From a virus: DNA of 61,607 nucleotides. Below the pieces are notes generated by a model that worked only from the letters and a program-made list of their open reading frames with translations, was not told where the DNA came from and did not search any database. Shown here in pieces: positions 14,615-22,324 of this stretch (the stretch's first letter is position 1; every line of letters begins with the position of its first letter). The translations under genes were made by a program, and so were the position numbers. The stretch lies in IMG/VR virus record IMGVR_UViG_3300008448_000080, positions 1 through 61,607 of that record; one strand, 5' to 3'.

Positions 14615-15667
14615 TCACGCTCCTGTACCGTAGTCCACGCCATCGTCCTGCGCACGGGCCTTGCGGGCTTCGTGCGCGGCGCGGCGGCGCTCAATCCACT
14701 CGATTGCGGCCAACCTCCAATCGGAAGCGGCCACCCGTCCGAGGGCGTCCATTGCCCCGTCGAAGTCCTTGGCCTTGTAGGCGGCGTGAGCCTGAGACAT
14801 CGGGATGGCCACCTTGCGGAAGAAGGGGTCACGGAAGCCCAAGGCATCCGGCTCCTCCATGAACATCTTCAGCTCCGCGTCCCACTCCTCCCGGGGCAAC
14901 GACATCAGCGGGAAGGGCTCCACCGCTTCGGCAGCATACGGGTCCGGGGTGGGCGCTCCGGTCAGGGGGTCCGGGGCGTAGTCTGCCAACGGGGAAACCT
15001 TCGCCAGCACGTCCTTGTAGGCGTGAAAGTTCGCGGACACTTGACGGTACACGCCCTGCGGGACGCCCACGGAGCGGGCCACGTACTCGTGGAGGTAGCT
15101 GAAGTGCACGGCGTTGGCACCGTAGGCTCCCCACACCAGATCGTTCGAGCGGTTGGTGACCATCATGTCCAGGCGTCCGTCCGATGAGACTTGAAACACG
15201 GCCTGAAGGTTGCACGGGAGGTCCTTGCCAGAGCGGCCCAAGTCAGCATCCGCGTCCCACATCGACAGGACCTGGCGGCGGTCATCCGGGTTCGCCTTCA
15301 GGGCGTTGATGATCTTGGGCAATTGGTCATCGAAGAAGAAGTTGCGCCAGCGGAAGCCGTAAGCCCCGTGGAACACCTTGCCATCGTCCGAGTAGGTGCG
15401 CATGCGCTCCACGTAGCGGGCCACGAACTCCACATCACGGCGTCCCGCCAGCATCCAGAGGCTTTCCACCAGGTGGAAGAACGGGTTGCAATCCCGCTCC
15501 GCCCAGAACATCACCCGCTCCGCAGGGCGGAGGTACACCGTGGTCACCGGCTCCGGGAACATGCGCACGGGACCGTTGCGGCTTTCACGCTCCACGCCTT
15601 CGTTGTTGAGCTGATACAAGGCTTCGGGAAGGGCCTGTTGTACGTTGCGTGCTTTGATGACTTTCAT
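14615..15667 (-). CDS. Thymidylate synthase-like dUMP hydroxymethylase
   Basis: The 350-residue protein has the thymidylate-synthase fold: Cys nucleophile in KDLPCNLQAVFQV, phosphate-binding DDRRQVLSMWD, and the substrate loop NRSNDLVWGAYGANAVHFSY. The residue after the catalytic Cys is Asn rather than the His of true thymidylate synthase, as in hydroxymethylases. An Asn in the substrate loop favours dUMP over dCMP. The predicted product is 5-hydroxymethyl-dUMP, the precursor for DNA containing 5-hydroxymethyluracil. It is the last gene of the modification cassette and overlaps its neighbour with ATGA. Confidence 0.85.
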   Translation of the reverse strand: MKVIKARNVQQALPEALYQLNNEGVERESRNGPVRMFPEPVTTVYLRPAERVMFWAERDCNPFFHLVESLWMLAGRRDVEFVARYVERMRTYSDDGKVFHGAYGFRWRNFFFDDQLPKIINALKANPDDRRQVLSMWDADADLGRSGKDLPCNLQAVFQVSSDGRLDMMVTNRSNDLVWGAYGANAVHFSYLHEYVARSVGVPQGVYRQVSANFHAYKDVLAKVSPLADYAPDPLTGAPTPDPYAAEAVEPFPLMSLPREEWDAELKMFMEEPDALGFRDPFFRKVAIPMSQAHAAYKAKDFDGAMDALGRVAASDWRLAAIEWIERRRAAHEARKARAQDDGVDYGTGA

Positions 15668-16224
15668 TTCGCTTCCTTGAAGGACAAGCCCAGGCGGGCG
15701 TTCAGGTCTTTGATCGGCAGGGCGGGCAAGTACCGGCCTGTGTCGGTTTGTTGAAACTGCTTCACGAAGGGTTCGACCTCCGGCCAGACTTCGATCAGCT
15801 TCTTGACCGTGGTCACGCTGCCCAGGATGGCTTGGGCGGAGGACTTCGCACCGGACTTCTCCAGGCTCAGGGCGTCCTTTGCCTTGCGGAAGGCGGCGTG
15901 ACGAACGGACAACGGGTGCTTGTCGTCATAGACCCGGGCGGCGTTGGCTTGGTGGGCGCAGGACAGCATCCGGTTCTCACCGAAGTACACGCGGGTGAAG
16001 TCTCCCCCGAAGGACACGCACACGTCATCGTCCACGGGAAGGAAGCCGGAGGGCAGGGCCTTCATTTTCTTCTGAACGTCCTCCGGGTACAGGTCCTGGT
16101 ACACGGCGTCACCCAGGGCGAACCATTCCTTGTCCAGTGCCTTTTCGCGTTCATCGAAGGCGTGCGAGAGGAGGCTGCTGATCACAGTCTCCTTGATGTA
16201 GTTGCTCAAGCGTACAGTTGCCAT
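15664..16224 (-). CDS. Nmad5-like protein (nucleotide modification-associated domain)
   Basis: The 186-residue protein starts MATVRLSNYIKETVISSLLS behind GGGAG. Its length, the N-terminal helix followed by DAVYQDLYPEDVQKKMKALP and PSGFLPVDDDVCVSFGG, and its place inside a hypermodification cassette match the Nmad5 family defined from such cassettes. No catalytic residues are established for the family that I know of. It overlaps the hydroxymethylase start by 4 bp, so it is probably needed in the same pathway, perhaps in control or nucleotide handling. Confidence 0.68.
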   Translation of the reverse strand: MATVRLSNYIKETVISSLLSHAFDEREKALDKEWFALGDAVYQDLYPEDVQKKMKALPSGFLPVDDDVCVSFGGDFTRVYFGENRMLSCAHQANAARVYDDKHPLSVRHAAFRKAKDALSLEKSGAKSSAQAILGSVTTVKKLIEVWPEVEPFVKQFQQTDTGRYLPALPIKDLNARLGLSFKEAK

Positions 16225-16237
16225 TTCAATTCTCCCG

Positions 16238-17194
16238 TTAAATCTTGGTTGCCTTGCGCCAGTCATACTTGCTGCGCATCTTGCCTTCGCCCAGCTTCAC
16301 CCGTTCGTACTTGTCGAACTCGCAAAGGCAGTGCTCAATGTCGCGCATCTCGAAGCGGGGGAACGTATCCTCACCACCATCCAGACGCGGCCCGAAGGTC
16401 TGCGTGAATCCCGGCTCCGCCCAGTCGTTCAGATCGTTCATCAAGTCGAACATCTCCCGGTTGGTCACTTCCGGCTTCGGCTTCGCTCCGAGGTCCCGCC
16501 CGTGGAGGCGGTTCAGCCCCCGAATAGCTCCCGGACCGGCGTTGGCCCATGAGTAAATGTCCGGGGCTTCGTTCAGGTAGCGGGTGTGGCGGAGGTCCGT
16601 GACCACTTCATAGGCCATGAACGGTCCCCAACCGATGTAGCGGGGCTCCTGAAACACCTTCCAGACCTGCTCCAGGGAGGCTTGGCGCTTGCCTTCAAGG
16701 ACTTCCACGAAGGCGGCACGGTCCTCCCACAGACGCCCAATCACGATTTCCGCGATGTAGCGGTGCTTGCTCCAGCTGTACCACTCCTTGGACTGATCGG
16801 ACTCCGCCCTGATCATGTACGCTCCGGTGTACACCTTGTCCCCGAAGGATGCCTTGGCTGCGAGGACTTCCGAGACGTTCGAGGGCGTGAAGTCCTCGTG
16901 GCTGGGCCAGGCCCCGGGCGCTTCGATCAACGTGGCCAGGGTATCGGGCCAATTGATATAGCGGGCCAACGCCAGCATGAGCCAAAGGTGTTCGTGTCCG
17001 GCGTAAGGCTTGCGGATGTTCTCCTCAATCCAGATCGTCACGGTGTCCAGTTCGCGGAACACGTTGCAGAAGCGGCCCCCGGCCAGGATGGGGTCAGCCG
17101 TCCAGGGTCCGGGTTGACCGGCCTTGCGCTTCAGGTAGATGTCGTGCCGCTCCTTGATGAAGGCGGCGAACTCGTCAATGCGAGGAGTTGTCAT
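16238..17194 (-). CDS. 5-hmdU DNA kinase helical-domain protein
   Basis: The 318-residue, mostly helical protein starts MTTPRIDEFAAFIKERHDIY. The N-terminal block (AGQPGPWTADPIL, then GGRFCNVFRELDTVTIWIEE) is characteristic of the HMUDK_hel family, which is either fused to or encoded beside the P-loop 5-hmdU DNA kinase; here the kinase is the adjacent upstream gene. The middle (EPRYIGWGPFMAYEVVTDLR, then ANAGPGAIRGLNRLHGR) resembles a helix-hairpin-helix glycosylase-like DNA-binding fold. It probably binds and presents 5-hydroxymethyluracil in duplex DNA to the kinase. The longer upstream frame is shadow. Confidence 0.8.
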   Translation of the reverse strand: MTTPRIDEFAAFIKERHDIYLKRKAGQPGPWTADPILAGGRFCNVFRELDTVTIWIEENIRKPYAGHEHLWLMLALARYINWPDTLATLIEAPGAWPSHEDFTPSNVSEVLAAKASFGDKVYTGAYMIRAESDQSKEWYSWSKHRYIAEIVIGRLWEDRAAFVEVLEGKRQASLEQVWKVFQEPRYIGWGPFMAYEVVTDLRHTRYLNEAPDIYSWANAGPGAIRGLNRLHGRDLGAKPKPEVTNREMFDLMNDLNDWAEPGFTQTFGPRLDGGEDTFPRFEMRDIEHCLCEFDKYERVKLGEGKMRSKYDWRKATKI

Positions 17195-17207
17195 GATGGT
17201 CAATTCC

Positions 17208-17762
17208 TCAGATGATTGCGAGAAGGGCGGCGCGGGCGTCCTGCCACGGAAGGTCCAGCACGGTTTCCTTGTCGGCCAGGGCCTTGTCGCGGACCCGGGC
17301 GATGGTGCGGTGCTTGTCAGCCACCTGGTCCTCCTTGATGGGCTTGCCTCCGTTGCGCACCTGGATGCGTTCAAGGCAGGTCTGGAGCGGAGTGTCCAGG
17401 AATGCCCAAGTCATCCCTCCGTTGGCTTTCGACCACTCCTGCCACGGTCCGTAGATGGTACTGACCACCACGCCCTCGAACAGGACGGCCTTCACCTCCG
17501 GGTCCTTGCCCACGAACTCAACCACGGCCTTCGCGGCGGCTTGGGTCTTGATGCGGTCCAGGCCAGCGGTGGTAGAACCGGCGGCGGCGGGCGTGTAGTC
17601 CCCGATGATGGCGATGCCGCCGGGGCAGTAGGTGACCGGGATGGGCTTGTGGAGTTCGCCCATGTTCACGTTCGAGACGCGGCACAGGGGGTCGGTTGCG
17701 AGGCTTCGCAACAGGGTAGTCTTGCCGGAGCCGTTACAGCCCCGCACGTTGATGTATTTCAT
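17208..17762 (-). CDS. 5-hydroxymethyluracil DNA kinase (P-loop, 5-HMUDK)
   Basis: The 184-residue P-loop kinase starts MKYINVRGCNGSGKTTLLRS, so the Walker A motif lies at residues 8-16. VKAVLFEGVVVSTIYGPWQE gives the Walker B/substrate region and MTWAFLDTPLQTCLERIQVR the lid/base. This architecture matches kinases that phosphorylate or pyrophosphorylate the hydroxymethyl group of 5-hmU within phage DNA. The start at 17762 follows the CAGAAACGGAG leader and a strong hairpin at 17,791-17,812. Neighbours on both sides are hypermodification genes. Confidence 0.85.
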   Translation of the reverse strand: MKYINVRGCNGSGKTTLLRSLATDPLCRVSNVNMGELHKPIPVTYCPGGIAIIGDYTPAAAGSTTAGLDRIKTQAAAKAVVEFVGKDPEVKAVLFEGVVVSTIYGPWQEWSKANGGMTWAFLDTPLQTCLERIQVRNGGKPIKEDQVADKHRTIARVRDKALADKETVLDLPWQDARAALLAII

Positions 17763-17790
17763 CTTGGTTCTCCGTTTCTGAGTTGAATGT

Positions 17791-17812
17791 GGGCGGAGCC
17801 GGAGCCCCGCCC
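17791..17812 (-). terminator. GC-rich hairpin (attenuator-like) before 5-HMUDK
   Basis: The minus-strand RNA would form GGGCGG(G)GC-UCCG-GC(U)CCGCCC with no U-tract after it. It lies between the radical SAM stop and the kinase leader. A hairpin differing by one loop base occurs at 45,450-45,471. It probably partly terminates or stabilises the upstream message. Confidence 0.55.
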
Positions 17813-17819
17813 GGGGGAC

Positions 17820-19286
17820 TTACTGCTGGACCACCACCTTGATGGCTTCCAGCTTCTTCTTGATGCGGTCAGGCTGATCAGCGTCAGGCCCAGCCACGTA
17901 CTTGAAGTCAGGGGCGCGAAGGGCGCGGGCGGCTCCGAACACTTCCGAGCCGCAACGGCCCTTCAGCTTGTCTTCCGGTTTCGCATCGTCCGGTGCGCAA
18001 TACAAACAGCCCGAAGGGGCGCAGGCTTTCACCTCCTCGAAGTTCTCTGACAGGTCCTTCCGCGTGAACATCGGAACCTTCTGGCCGTGGCACTGATCGG
18101 CGGTCGTGAACTGACGGCCCACGCTTTGCCAACCACCTCCGCCTTCGCCCTTCGCGTACTCATAGCACGTGGCGTAAGTCATGCCCAGTTCGGTGGCCCA
18201 CTTCTGGTACATCGCATGAGCCTCCAAGCGGTAGGCTTGGGCAATCGTGCGCTGCGCACCGGCCTGGTTCTCCGTGAACAGGGCTTGGAACTTCCCGGCC
18301 CGCTCCGCTCCGAACCGCTTGTGAAGGCGCTCCACCATCGCGGGAGCCCAGCTGTAACCGGCCTCCACGAACTTGACGATGACGTGGTTGTTGCCGACTT
18401 CCGCCAGACGCTCAAACAACCGGCGGATGTCCTCGTGGGAGGTAATCCCGGGCACCACCGGATTCACCTGAATCGAAGTGTAGATGCCTTGGTTGCGCAG
18501 CTCACGGATTTCGTCCAGGTGCGCCTGAAGGGAGATAGCCCCGGGCGACAACTTGTGCCAGTCCGCATCGTTGCCCGTGTTCAAGGACTTCTGGGCATAG
18601 CTGAAGGGGTTTTGCTTCAGAAGGTCGAAGGCCCAATCAGGGTAGTGGAGGCGGGACAGGAAGAACACCGGCAGGCCCAAGCGCACGAACTCCTCCGCAC
18701 CGCGTTGGGTGTTGTGGTACACCTCCTCAATCGGCAGGAACGGGTCCGTGAAGCTGGAGAAGTAACCGGCGGCGGAGGTGTGGACCTTGGACAGCTGGTT
18801 GCGGACCTGCTCCCCGTAGTTCATCGGCACGCTGATCAGGCCAGAGCCCCGATAACCCCGGAACCCGCTGTTGACATAGCAGAAGGCGCAACCCACGGTG
18901 CAATACCCGCCATAAGGCTCCGTCAGGATAGCTTCCGAGAAGCAAGGACGCGGACGGCTCCCCTGCTTGTCGTTGTGCTTGTCCTGGTACCAACCTTGCA
19001 GCGGCTTCGCGTTCGGAATGCGCAGGTGCGGCACGTAGGTCTTGTCATTGAATCCGAGGTACACCTTGACCTCCTTCTTGGACTCATCGGGGGCGTTGCG
19101 GACCATGCCAACCTTCGCCATGCGGAACTTCGCACGCATGCCGGTCAGCGGGTCATCCTCCTCCTCGATTGGGCCCAGGAACTCACGCTGGTTCGGGTCC
19201 GGGCGCATGAAATACTTGTAAGCCTCCTGGGCTTCTTCGCCTGTGTTCTCCTCCAGCCATTTGCTGTGGTCGTGTTCGCTTTGCAT
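17820..19286 (-). CDS. Radical SAM enzyme of thymidine hypermodification
   Basis: The 488-residue protein starts MQSEHDHSKWLEENTGEEAQ at ATG 19286, 20-odd bases downstream of a promoter. The cluster motif GYCTVGCAFCYVNSG is CxxxCxxC, supplying the three Cys ligands of the 4Fe-4S cluster. Later Cys groups (KACAPSGCLYCAPDD near the C-terminus) may bind further iron or zinc. In phage M6 the equivalent enzyme isomerises N-alpha-glycinyl-thymidine to its C-alpha-linked form in DNA. The same role is inferred here from the surrounding transferase, PLP enzyme and kinase genes. Confidence 0.82.
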   Translation of the reverse strand: MQSEHDHSKWLEENTGEEAQEAYKYFMRPDPNQREFLGPIEEEDDPLTGMRAKFRMAKVGMVRNAPDESKKEVKVYLGFNDKTYVPHLRIPNAKPLQGWYQDKHNDKQGSRPRPCFSEAILTEPYGGYCTVGCAFCYVNSGFRGYRGSGLISVPMNYGEQVRNQLSKVHTSAAGYFSSFTDPFLPIEEVYHNTQRGAEEFVRLGLPVFFLSRLHYPDWAFDLLKQNPFSYAQKSLNTGNDADWHKLSPGAISLQAHLDEIRELRNQGIYTSIQVNPVVPGITSHEDIRRLFERLAEVGNNHVIVKFVEAGYSWAPAMVERLHKRFGAERAGKFQALFTENQAGAQRTIAQAYRLEAHAMYQKWATELGMTYATCYEYAKGEGGGGWQSVGRQFTTADQCHGQKVPMFTRKDLSENFEEVKACAPSGCLYCAPDDAKPEDKLKGRCGSEVFGAARALRAPDFKYVAGPDADQPDRIKKKLEAIKVVVQQ

Positions 19287-19314
19287 CGTCTGATTCTCCG
19301 GTAGTGTGTGAAAA

Positions 19315-19343
19315 AGTATAGGGGGTGAGGGGGAAGAAGTAAA
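19315..19343 (-). promoter_or_regulatory. Sigma70-type promoter, TTTACT-17-TATACT
   Basis: TTTACT (19343-19338) and TATACT (19320-19315) are 17 bp apart on the minus strand. The copy gives a very short leader before the radical SAM gene with CCGGAG as ribosome-binding site. It splits the hypermodification cassette into two transcription units. Confidence 0.78.
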
Positions 19344-19352
19344 GTGAACCAA

Positions 19353-19511
19353 TCATTTATCGTTTGGCTCCTCCCGCTTCTTCCGCCAGCGTTCTTTGGC
19401 GGCTTCGGACATCTTCCGCCGGTGCTCCTCCGTGAACACGCGGCCCTTCATGCGTTCGGAGTGCTCCCGGCGCTGGGCTTCGTCCCGGGGGCGTCCCTTC
19501 GGATAGCCCAT
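19353..19511 (-). CDS. Orphan NUMOD3-like DNA-binding fragment, 52 aa
   Basis: The small basic protein MGYPKGRPRDEAQRREHSER continues with MKGRVFTEEHRRKMSEAAKE, the repeat typical of the C-terminal NUMOD3 part of GIY-YIG homing endonucleases. No catalytic domain is attached. It starts 4 bp after the PLP-enzyme stop and ends just before a promoter. It may be a remnant of a homing endonuclease or a stand-alone DNA-binding peptide. A similar block occurs in the 43.7-kb GIY-YIG gene (RFTEEHRLKLSQAAKARPAM). Confidence 0.7.
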   Translation of the reverse strand: MGYPKGRPRDEAQRREHSERMKGRVFTEEHRRKMSEAAKERWRKKREEPNDK

Positions 19512-19515
19512 GGCG

Positions 19516-20355
19516 TCAGTCCCCAATGTTCCAGAACACGATGGGCTTGTGAGCCAACGGCTCCAAGTTCTCCGGCTGTTGAAGCCAGTTCCACGCCTTC
19601 TGGTCATAGTAGGGGTTGCACGGGAACGGAACGGACACGCTGCTGGGCGCGGCGTCAGCGTAGTTGTAGCCCTCATCCACGAAGCGGACCCGCTCCGTCA
19701 GCTGAATCCCGGCGGCACGTTCGATGTATGCGCGGGTGGAGTCCTGACTGCGGGAGTACCCCATGTTGAGAATGACGTCATACCCGTCCAGGATACCGGC
19801 CTGCTTGAAGCCCAGGAGGACCCCGGCGGCAACCGTCCCGGAGCTGATGGACAGAATCAGGGTGCCTTCGCCCGGGAGGTCCGGGGCGGTGCGCAGGGCT
19901 TCTGCGGCGTTCTCCGTGATCGACTCCGGCAGCTTCAGGGCGTTGGGCATCAGGTAGCCGTTCTGGTAGCCCTCCATCAGGCGCTTGCGCGCTCCGTGGT
20001 ACAGGACTGCGGAGCGGCCCGCCGGAAGGTCCACCAGGTCCGCTCCGAGCTGGCGGGCACGCTGCTGCTGAATGCGCGGGGCGTCCGCGTTCCCGTCCTT
20101 CTTGTAGCGGGGCCAGAAGTCCACGCACTTGCGTCCGAGGTGGTTGCAAACGTAGGCCACCGCGTGTCCGGCCTTCGAGTGGTACGTGTCCAGGACCCCG
20201 ATGACCTGCTCAGGGCGGTTCTTGATATGGGCCACCACCCCGCGTATCTTGCTGAAGGACGGACCGGGCAGCGGGGCGCAAAGGTCCTCACGCTTGACGA
20301 TGACGGAGACGCCCCGGAGGTCGTGGACTTCGAGCGGTGTGTTGTTGACGATCAT
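19516..20355 (-). CDS. PLP-dependent enzyme of thymidine hypermodification
   Basis: The 279-residue protein starts [40 protein letters not shown] contains the likely Schiff-base Lys (SKIRG, about residue 36) of fold-type II PLP enzymes such as D-cysteine desulfhydrase. [20 protein letters not shown] is the Gly/Ser-rich phosphate-binding loop. In M6-type pathways a PLP enzyme decarboxylates the amino acid already attached to the thymine, giving an aminoethyl group. The ATG at 20355 overlaps the transferase stop (ATGA). The long N-terminal extension in this frame is shadow. Confidence 0.8.
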   Translation of the reverse strand: MIVNNTPLEVHDLRGVSVIVKREDLCAPLPGPSFSKIRGVVAHIKNRPEQVIGVLDTYHSKAGHAVAYVCNHLGRKCVDFWPRYKKDGNADAPRIQQQRARQLGADLVDLPAGRSAVLYHGARKRLMEGYQNGYLMPNALKLPESITENAAEALRTAPDLPGEGTLILSISSGTVAAGVLLGFKQAGILDGYDVILNMGYSRSQDSTRAYIERAAGIQLTERVRFVDEGYNYADAAPSSVSVPFPCNPYYDQKAWNWLQQPENLEPLAHKPIVFWNIGD

Positions 20356-21230
20356 GATTGCTCCTTGGGCATGTGGTGGAGGAAGGCGCGGGCGGCGGGG
20401 CACGAAGCGGCCCAGGGTTCGAGTCCGGTGTTGATCTCCCGGATGTCGTTCCAGATCGGGTAGTGACCATTCATGTGCGACTTCCACTTGCACAGAACCG
20501 TCTCCACCTCCTGGATGTTGATTGGGCGGTCGGACAGGGGCGGGGCTTCGAGGTCCCGGAAGTGCCCAATCAGGTACTCCGCCACCCCGTTCAGGATGAC
20601 CTCCCGCTTGGGCTTCGCGTTCTCCGGGTACTTGTGGCCCTGACGGAGCTGCCACAGCACCATCGCGGCCTTCTCCGGGTCCTTGAACATGAACACGGCG
20701 GCGTTGTCGAAGTCCACCGGGACCTCCATCACGCGGTCCATCATGTCCGCAATCTTGAACCCAATCCATGGTCCGAAGCCGTTGTGCTCCTGAGCACGCT
20801 GCGAGACGGTCCGGAAGGGCAGGCGCTCATCCTCCGTTGCCCTTGCGCCCACGTACAGGGCGAAGTTCTCCGGGCGGTCCCCGTACCGCTTCTGGAGGGA
20901 CGATACAGAGTTGACCGCAATTGCTGCGCGGAAGTGGCGGCGCTCATGTCCCCGTGGCCATCGTCCGCCCACGGGGGTTTCGTTCGCGTTCTCCGCTGCG
21001 ATCATCATCCAGTGCCAGAACTCCTCCCCCTCCTTCTCGCTGAGGAAGGACGCAACGGCGGCGCTGTAGTAACACCAATATGCGACCATCCAGCGGCAGA
21101 GCTGGGGGATGGAGAAGTCACCGGCCTTCTCCGCCTTCACCAAGGCGATGTAAATGGGGTCCAGGTCCCCGGAGGTGATCAGTTGTCGCCCAAAGGACTC
21201 GATGTCCAGGCGTGGGTAGTTTCTGCTCAT
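20352..21230 (-). CDS. Amino acid:DNA transferase (AADT/aGPT-Pplase2-like)
   Basis: The 292-residue helical protein has the N-terminal block [17 protein letters not shown] and [20 protein letters not shown], then [17 protein letters not shown] and [18 protein letters not shown], which match the glycosylase-like alpha-glutamyl/putrescinyl thymine transferase family. Such enzymes displace the (pyro)phosphate on 5-phosphomethyl-dU in DNA with an amine or amino acid, glycine in M6. It is the first gene of the cassette's upstream half. The ribosome-binding site before ATG 21230 is weak. Confidence 0.82.
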   Translation of the reverse strand: MSRNYPRLDIESFGRQLITSGDLDPIYIALVKAEKAGDFSIPQLCRWMVAYWCYYSAAVASFLSEKEGEEFWHWMMIAAENANETPVGGRWPRGHERRHFRAAIAVNSVSSLQKRYGDRPENFALYVGARATEDERLPFRTVSQRAQEHNGFGPWIGFKIADMMDRVMEVPVDFDNAAVFMFKDPEKAAMVLWQLRQGHKYPENAKPKREVILNGVAEYLIGHFRDLEAPPLSDRPINIQEVETVLCKWKSHMNGHYPIWNDIREINTGLEPWAASCPAARAFLHHMPKEQS

Positions 21231-21240
21231 TGTACAAGTC

Positions 21241-21504
21241 TCACAAGAATGATTTGCTAATTTTCCCGCTCAGGTCCTTCAGGATTTCCCAATCTGAGAA
21301 TTGGGCACTGAAGGAAGGACTCATGCGGACTTCTTTGTTCACATGAATACGGGAGTGGACGGTGAGCCACTTGCTGTCCCCGTCCTCCGTGATCACAACG
21401 TGAATCCAGGGCGGGAGCTTTGAGGGCTCCATCCTGTACCCACGTTCTGCCGGATACTCAACCCGGCAGAGCAGGTAGTCATAGGTGCGCTCAACAGCGG
21501 CCAT
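21241..21504 (-). CDS. Hypothetical protein, 87 aa
   Basis: The product starts [23 protein letters not shown] 21504 is favoured over GTG 21510 because GAGG lies at better distance. Alternating hydrophobic residues ([20 protein letters not shown]) suggest a beta-sheet protein. The C-terminal part is less GC-rich. No family is recognised. It lies between the DUF3489-like protein and the transferase and is probably co-transcribed from the 22.2-kb promoter. Confidence 0.7.
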   Translation of the reverse strand: MAAVERTYDYLLCRVEYPAERGYRMEPSKLPPWIHVVITEDGDSKWLTVHSRIHVNKEVRMSPSFSAQFSDWEILKDLSGKISKSFL

Positions 21505-21511
21505 AGCCACC

Positions 21512-22177
21512 TCAGACTTCGAGGCGTGCTTGACGTGCGTCAGCCTTGGCTTTGCCCTTCAGGGGCGTGTGGGCGGGGATGCCCTTTGTACCGGCGGGGA
21601 GGACGATGACGAAGCGTTCAGTGCCTTCTTCATCGAACACAGAGCGGACACCATAGCCCTTGAGCTTCATGTCCCAACCGAAGCCGGAGCGCACGGTGGC
21701 TTCGGTCCAGGGCTTGTTACCGCCGGACAGGGCGGCAACCAGTTCGTCCATCGTGGCTCCGCCTTCGCGGGACAGGACATCCAGCAGGAGGGCTTGCTTG
21801 GAGCCTTCGCGGCAGGGCAGAGGGGCGAAGCCGGGGGCGGCAAGGTTGGTGCCACGGGACTTGGCGGGCTTTTTCACGGGGGTTTCCTTCTTCGAGGGAG
21901 CCAGCAGAGCCGTTGCCCAGTTCGAGGACGCAACCGGAGCGGTCACCACTTCTTCGACTTCTTCAACAACCTTGTCAGCTGCGGTTTCGACCGGGAGCTG
22001 TTGGAGCAACTTCCAGGTACGGCTGACAGCGGACTTCTTGTCAGCGAAGCGGGCCACCGGCTTGCCGGTGTTCAGGGCTTCGGAGACGGCGTTGAACAAT
22101 TCAACCAAAGCGGAGCCAGACAGGTTGTTCAGGGCGGCTTCGGTGTAGCTGGCGTTGTTGAAAGTGATCGTGGTCAT
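21512..22177 (-). CDS. DUF3489-like HTH protein
   Basis: The 221-residue protein starts MTTITFNNASYTEAALNNLS. The C-terminal third (GSKQALLLDVLSREGGATMD, then WTEATVRSGFGWDMKLKGYG) matches the winged-helix-like DUF3489 domain. The middle is a Lys/Pro/Ala-rich linker. The start at 22177 is set by the GGAGCTCATC leader. As first gene behind the strongest copy of the leader hairpin, it is likely abundant. A DNA-binding role at the head of the hypermodification operon is plausible and otherwise unproven. Confidence 0.75.
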   Translation of the reverse strand: MTTITFNNASYTEAALNNLSGSALVELFNAVSEALNTGKPVARFADKKSAVSRTWKLLQQLPVETAADKVVEEVEEVVTAPVASSNWATALLAPSKKETPVKKPAKSRGTNLAAPGFAPLPCREGSKQALLLDVLSREGGATMDELVAALSGGNKPWTEATVRSGFGWDMKLKGYGVRSVFDEEGTERFVIVLPAGTKGIPAHTPLKGKAKADARQARLEV

Positions 22178-22206
22178 GATGAGCTCCATTTCTGAGGGTT
22201 GAGTTC

Positions 22207-22264
22207 CGGTCCGTTTCGTTCGACCGTGAGAAGAAGTATAGTGCCATTCTTGCGAAAAAGTAAA
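22207..22264 (-). promoter_or_regulatory. Promoter TTTACT-18-TATACT with hairpin leader
   Basis: TTTACT lies at 22264-22259 and TATACT at 22240-22235, 18 bp apart. The leader then forms CGGTC-GAACGAAACG-GACCG (22226-22207) before CAGAAATGGAGC and the ATG at 22177. The copy at 27,332-27,364 is almost identical in this leader. The cluster lies in a 147-bp gap that holds nothing else I recognise. Confidence 0.82.
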
Positions 22265-22324
22265 GTGGACGGCAAAATAATTTCTGGCTCACGGTCGAAC
22301 CAGGCCCCGGAGGGCCTTCAGGCG

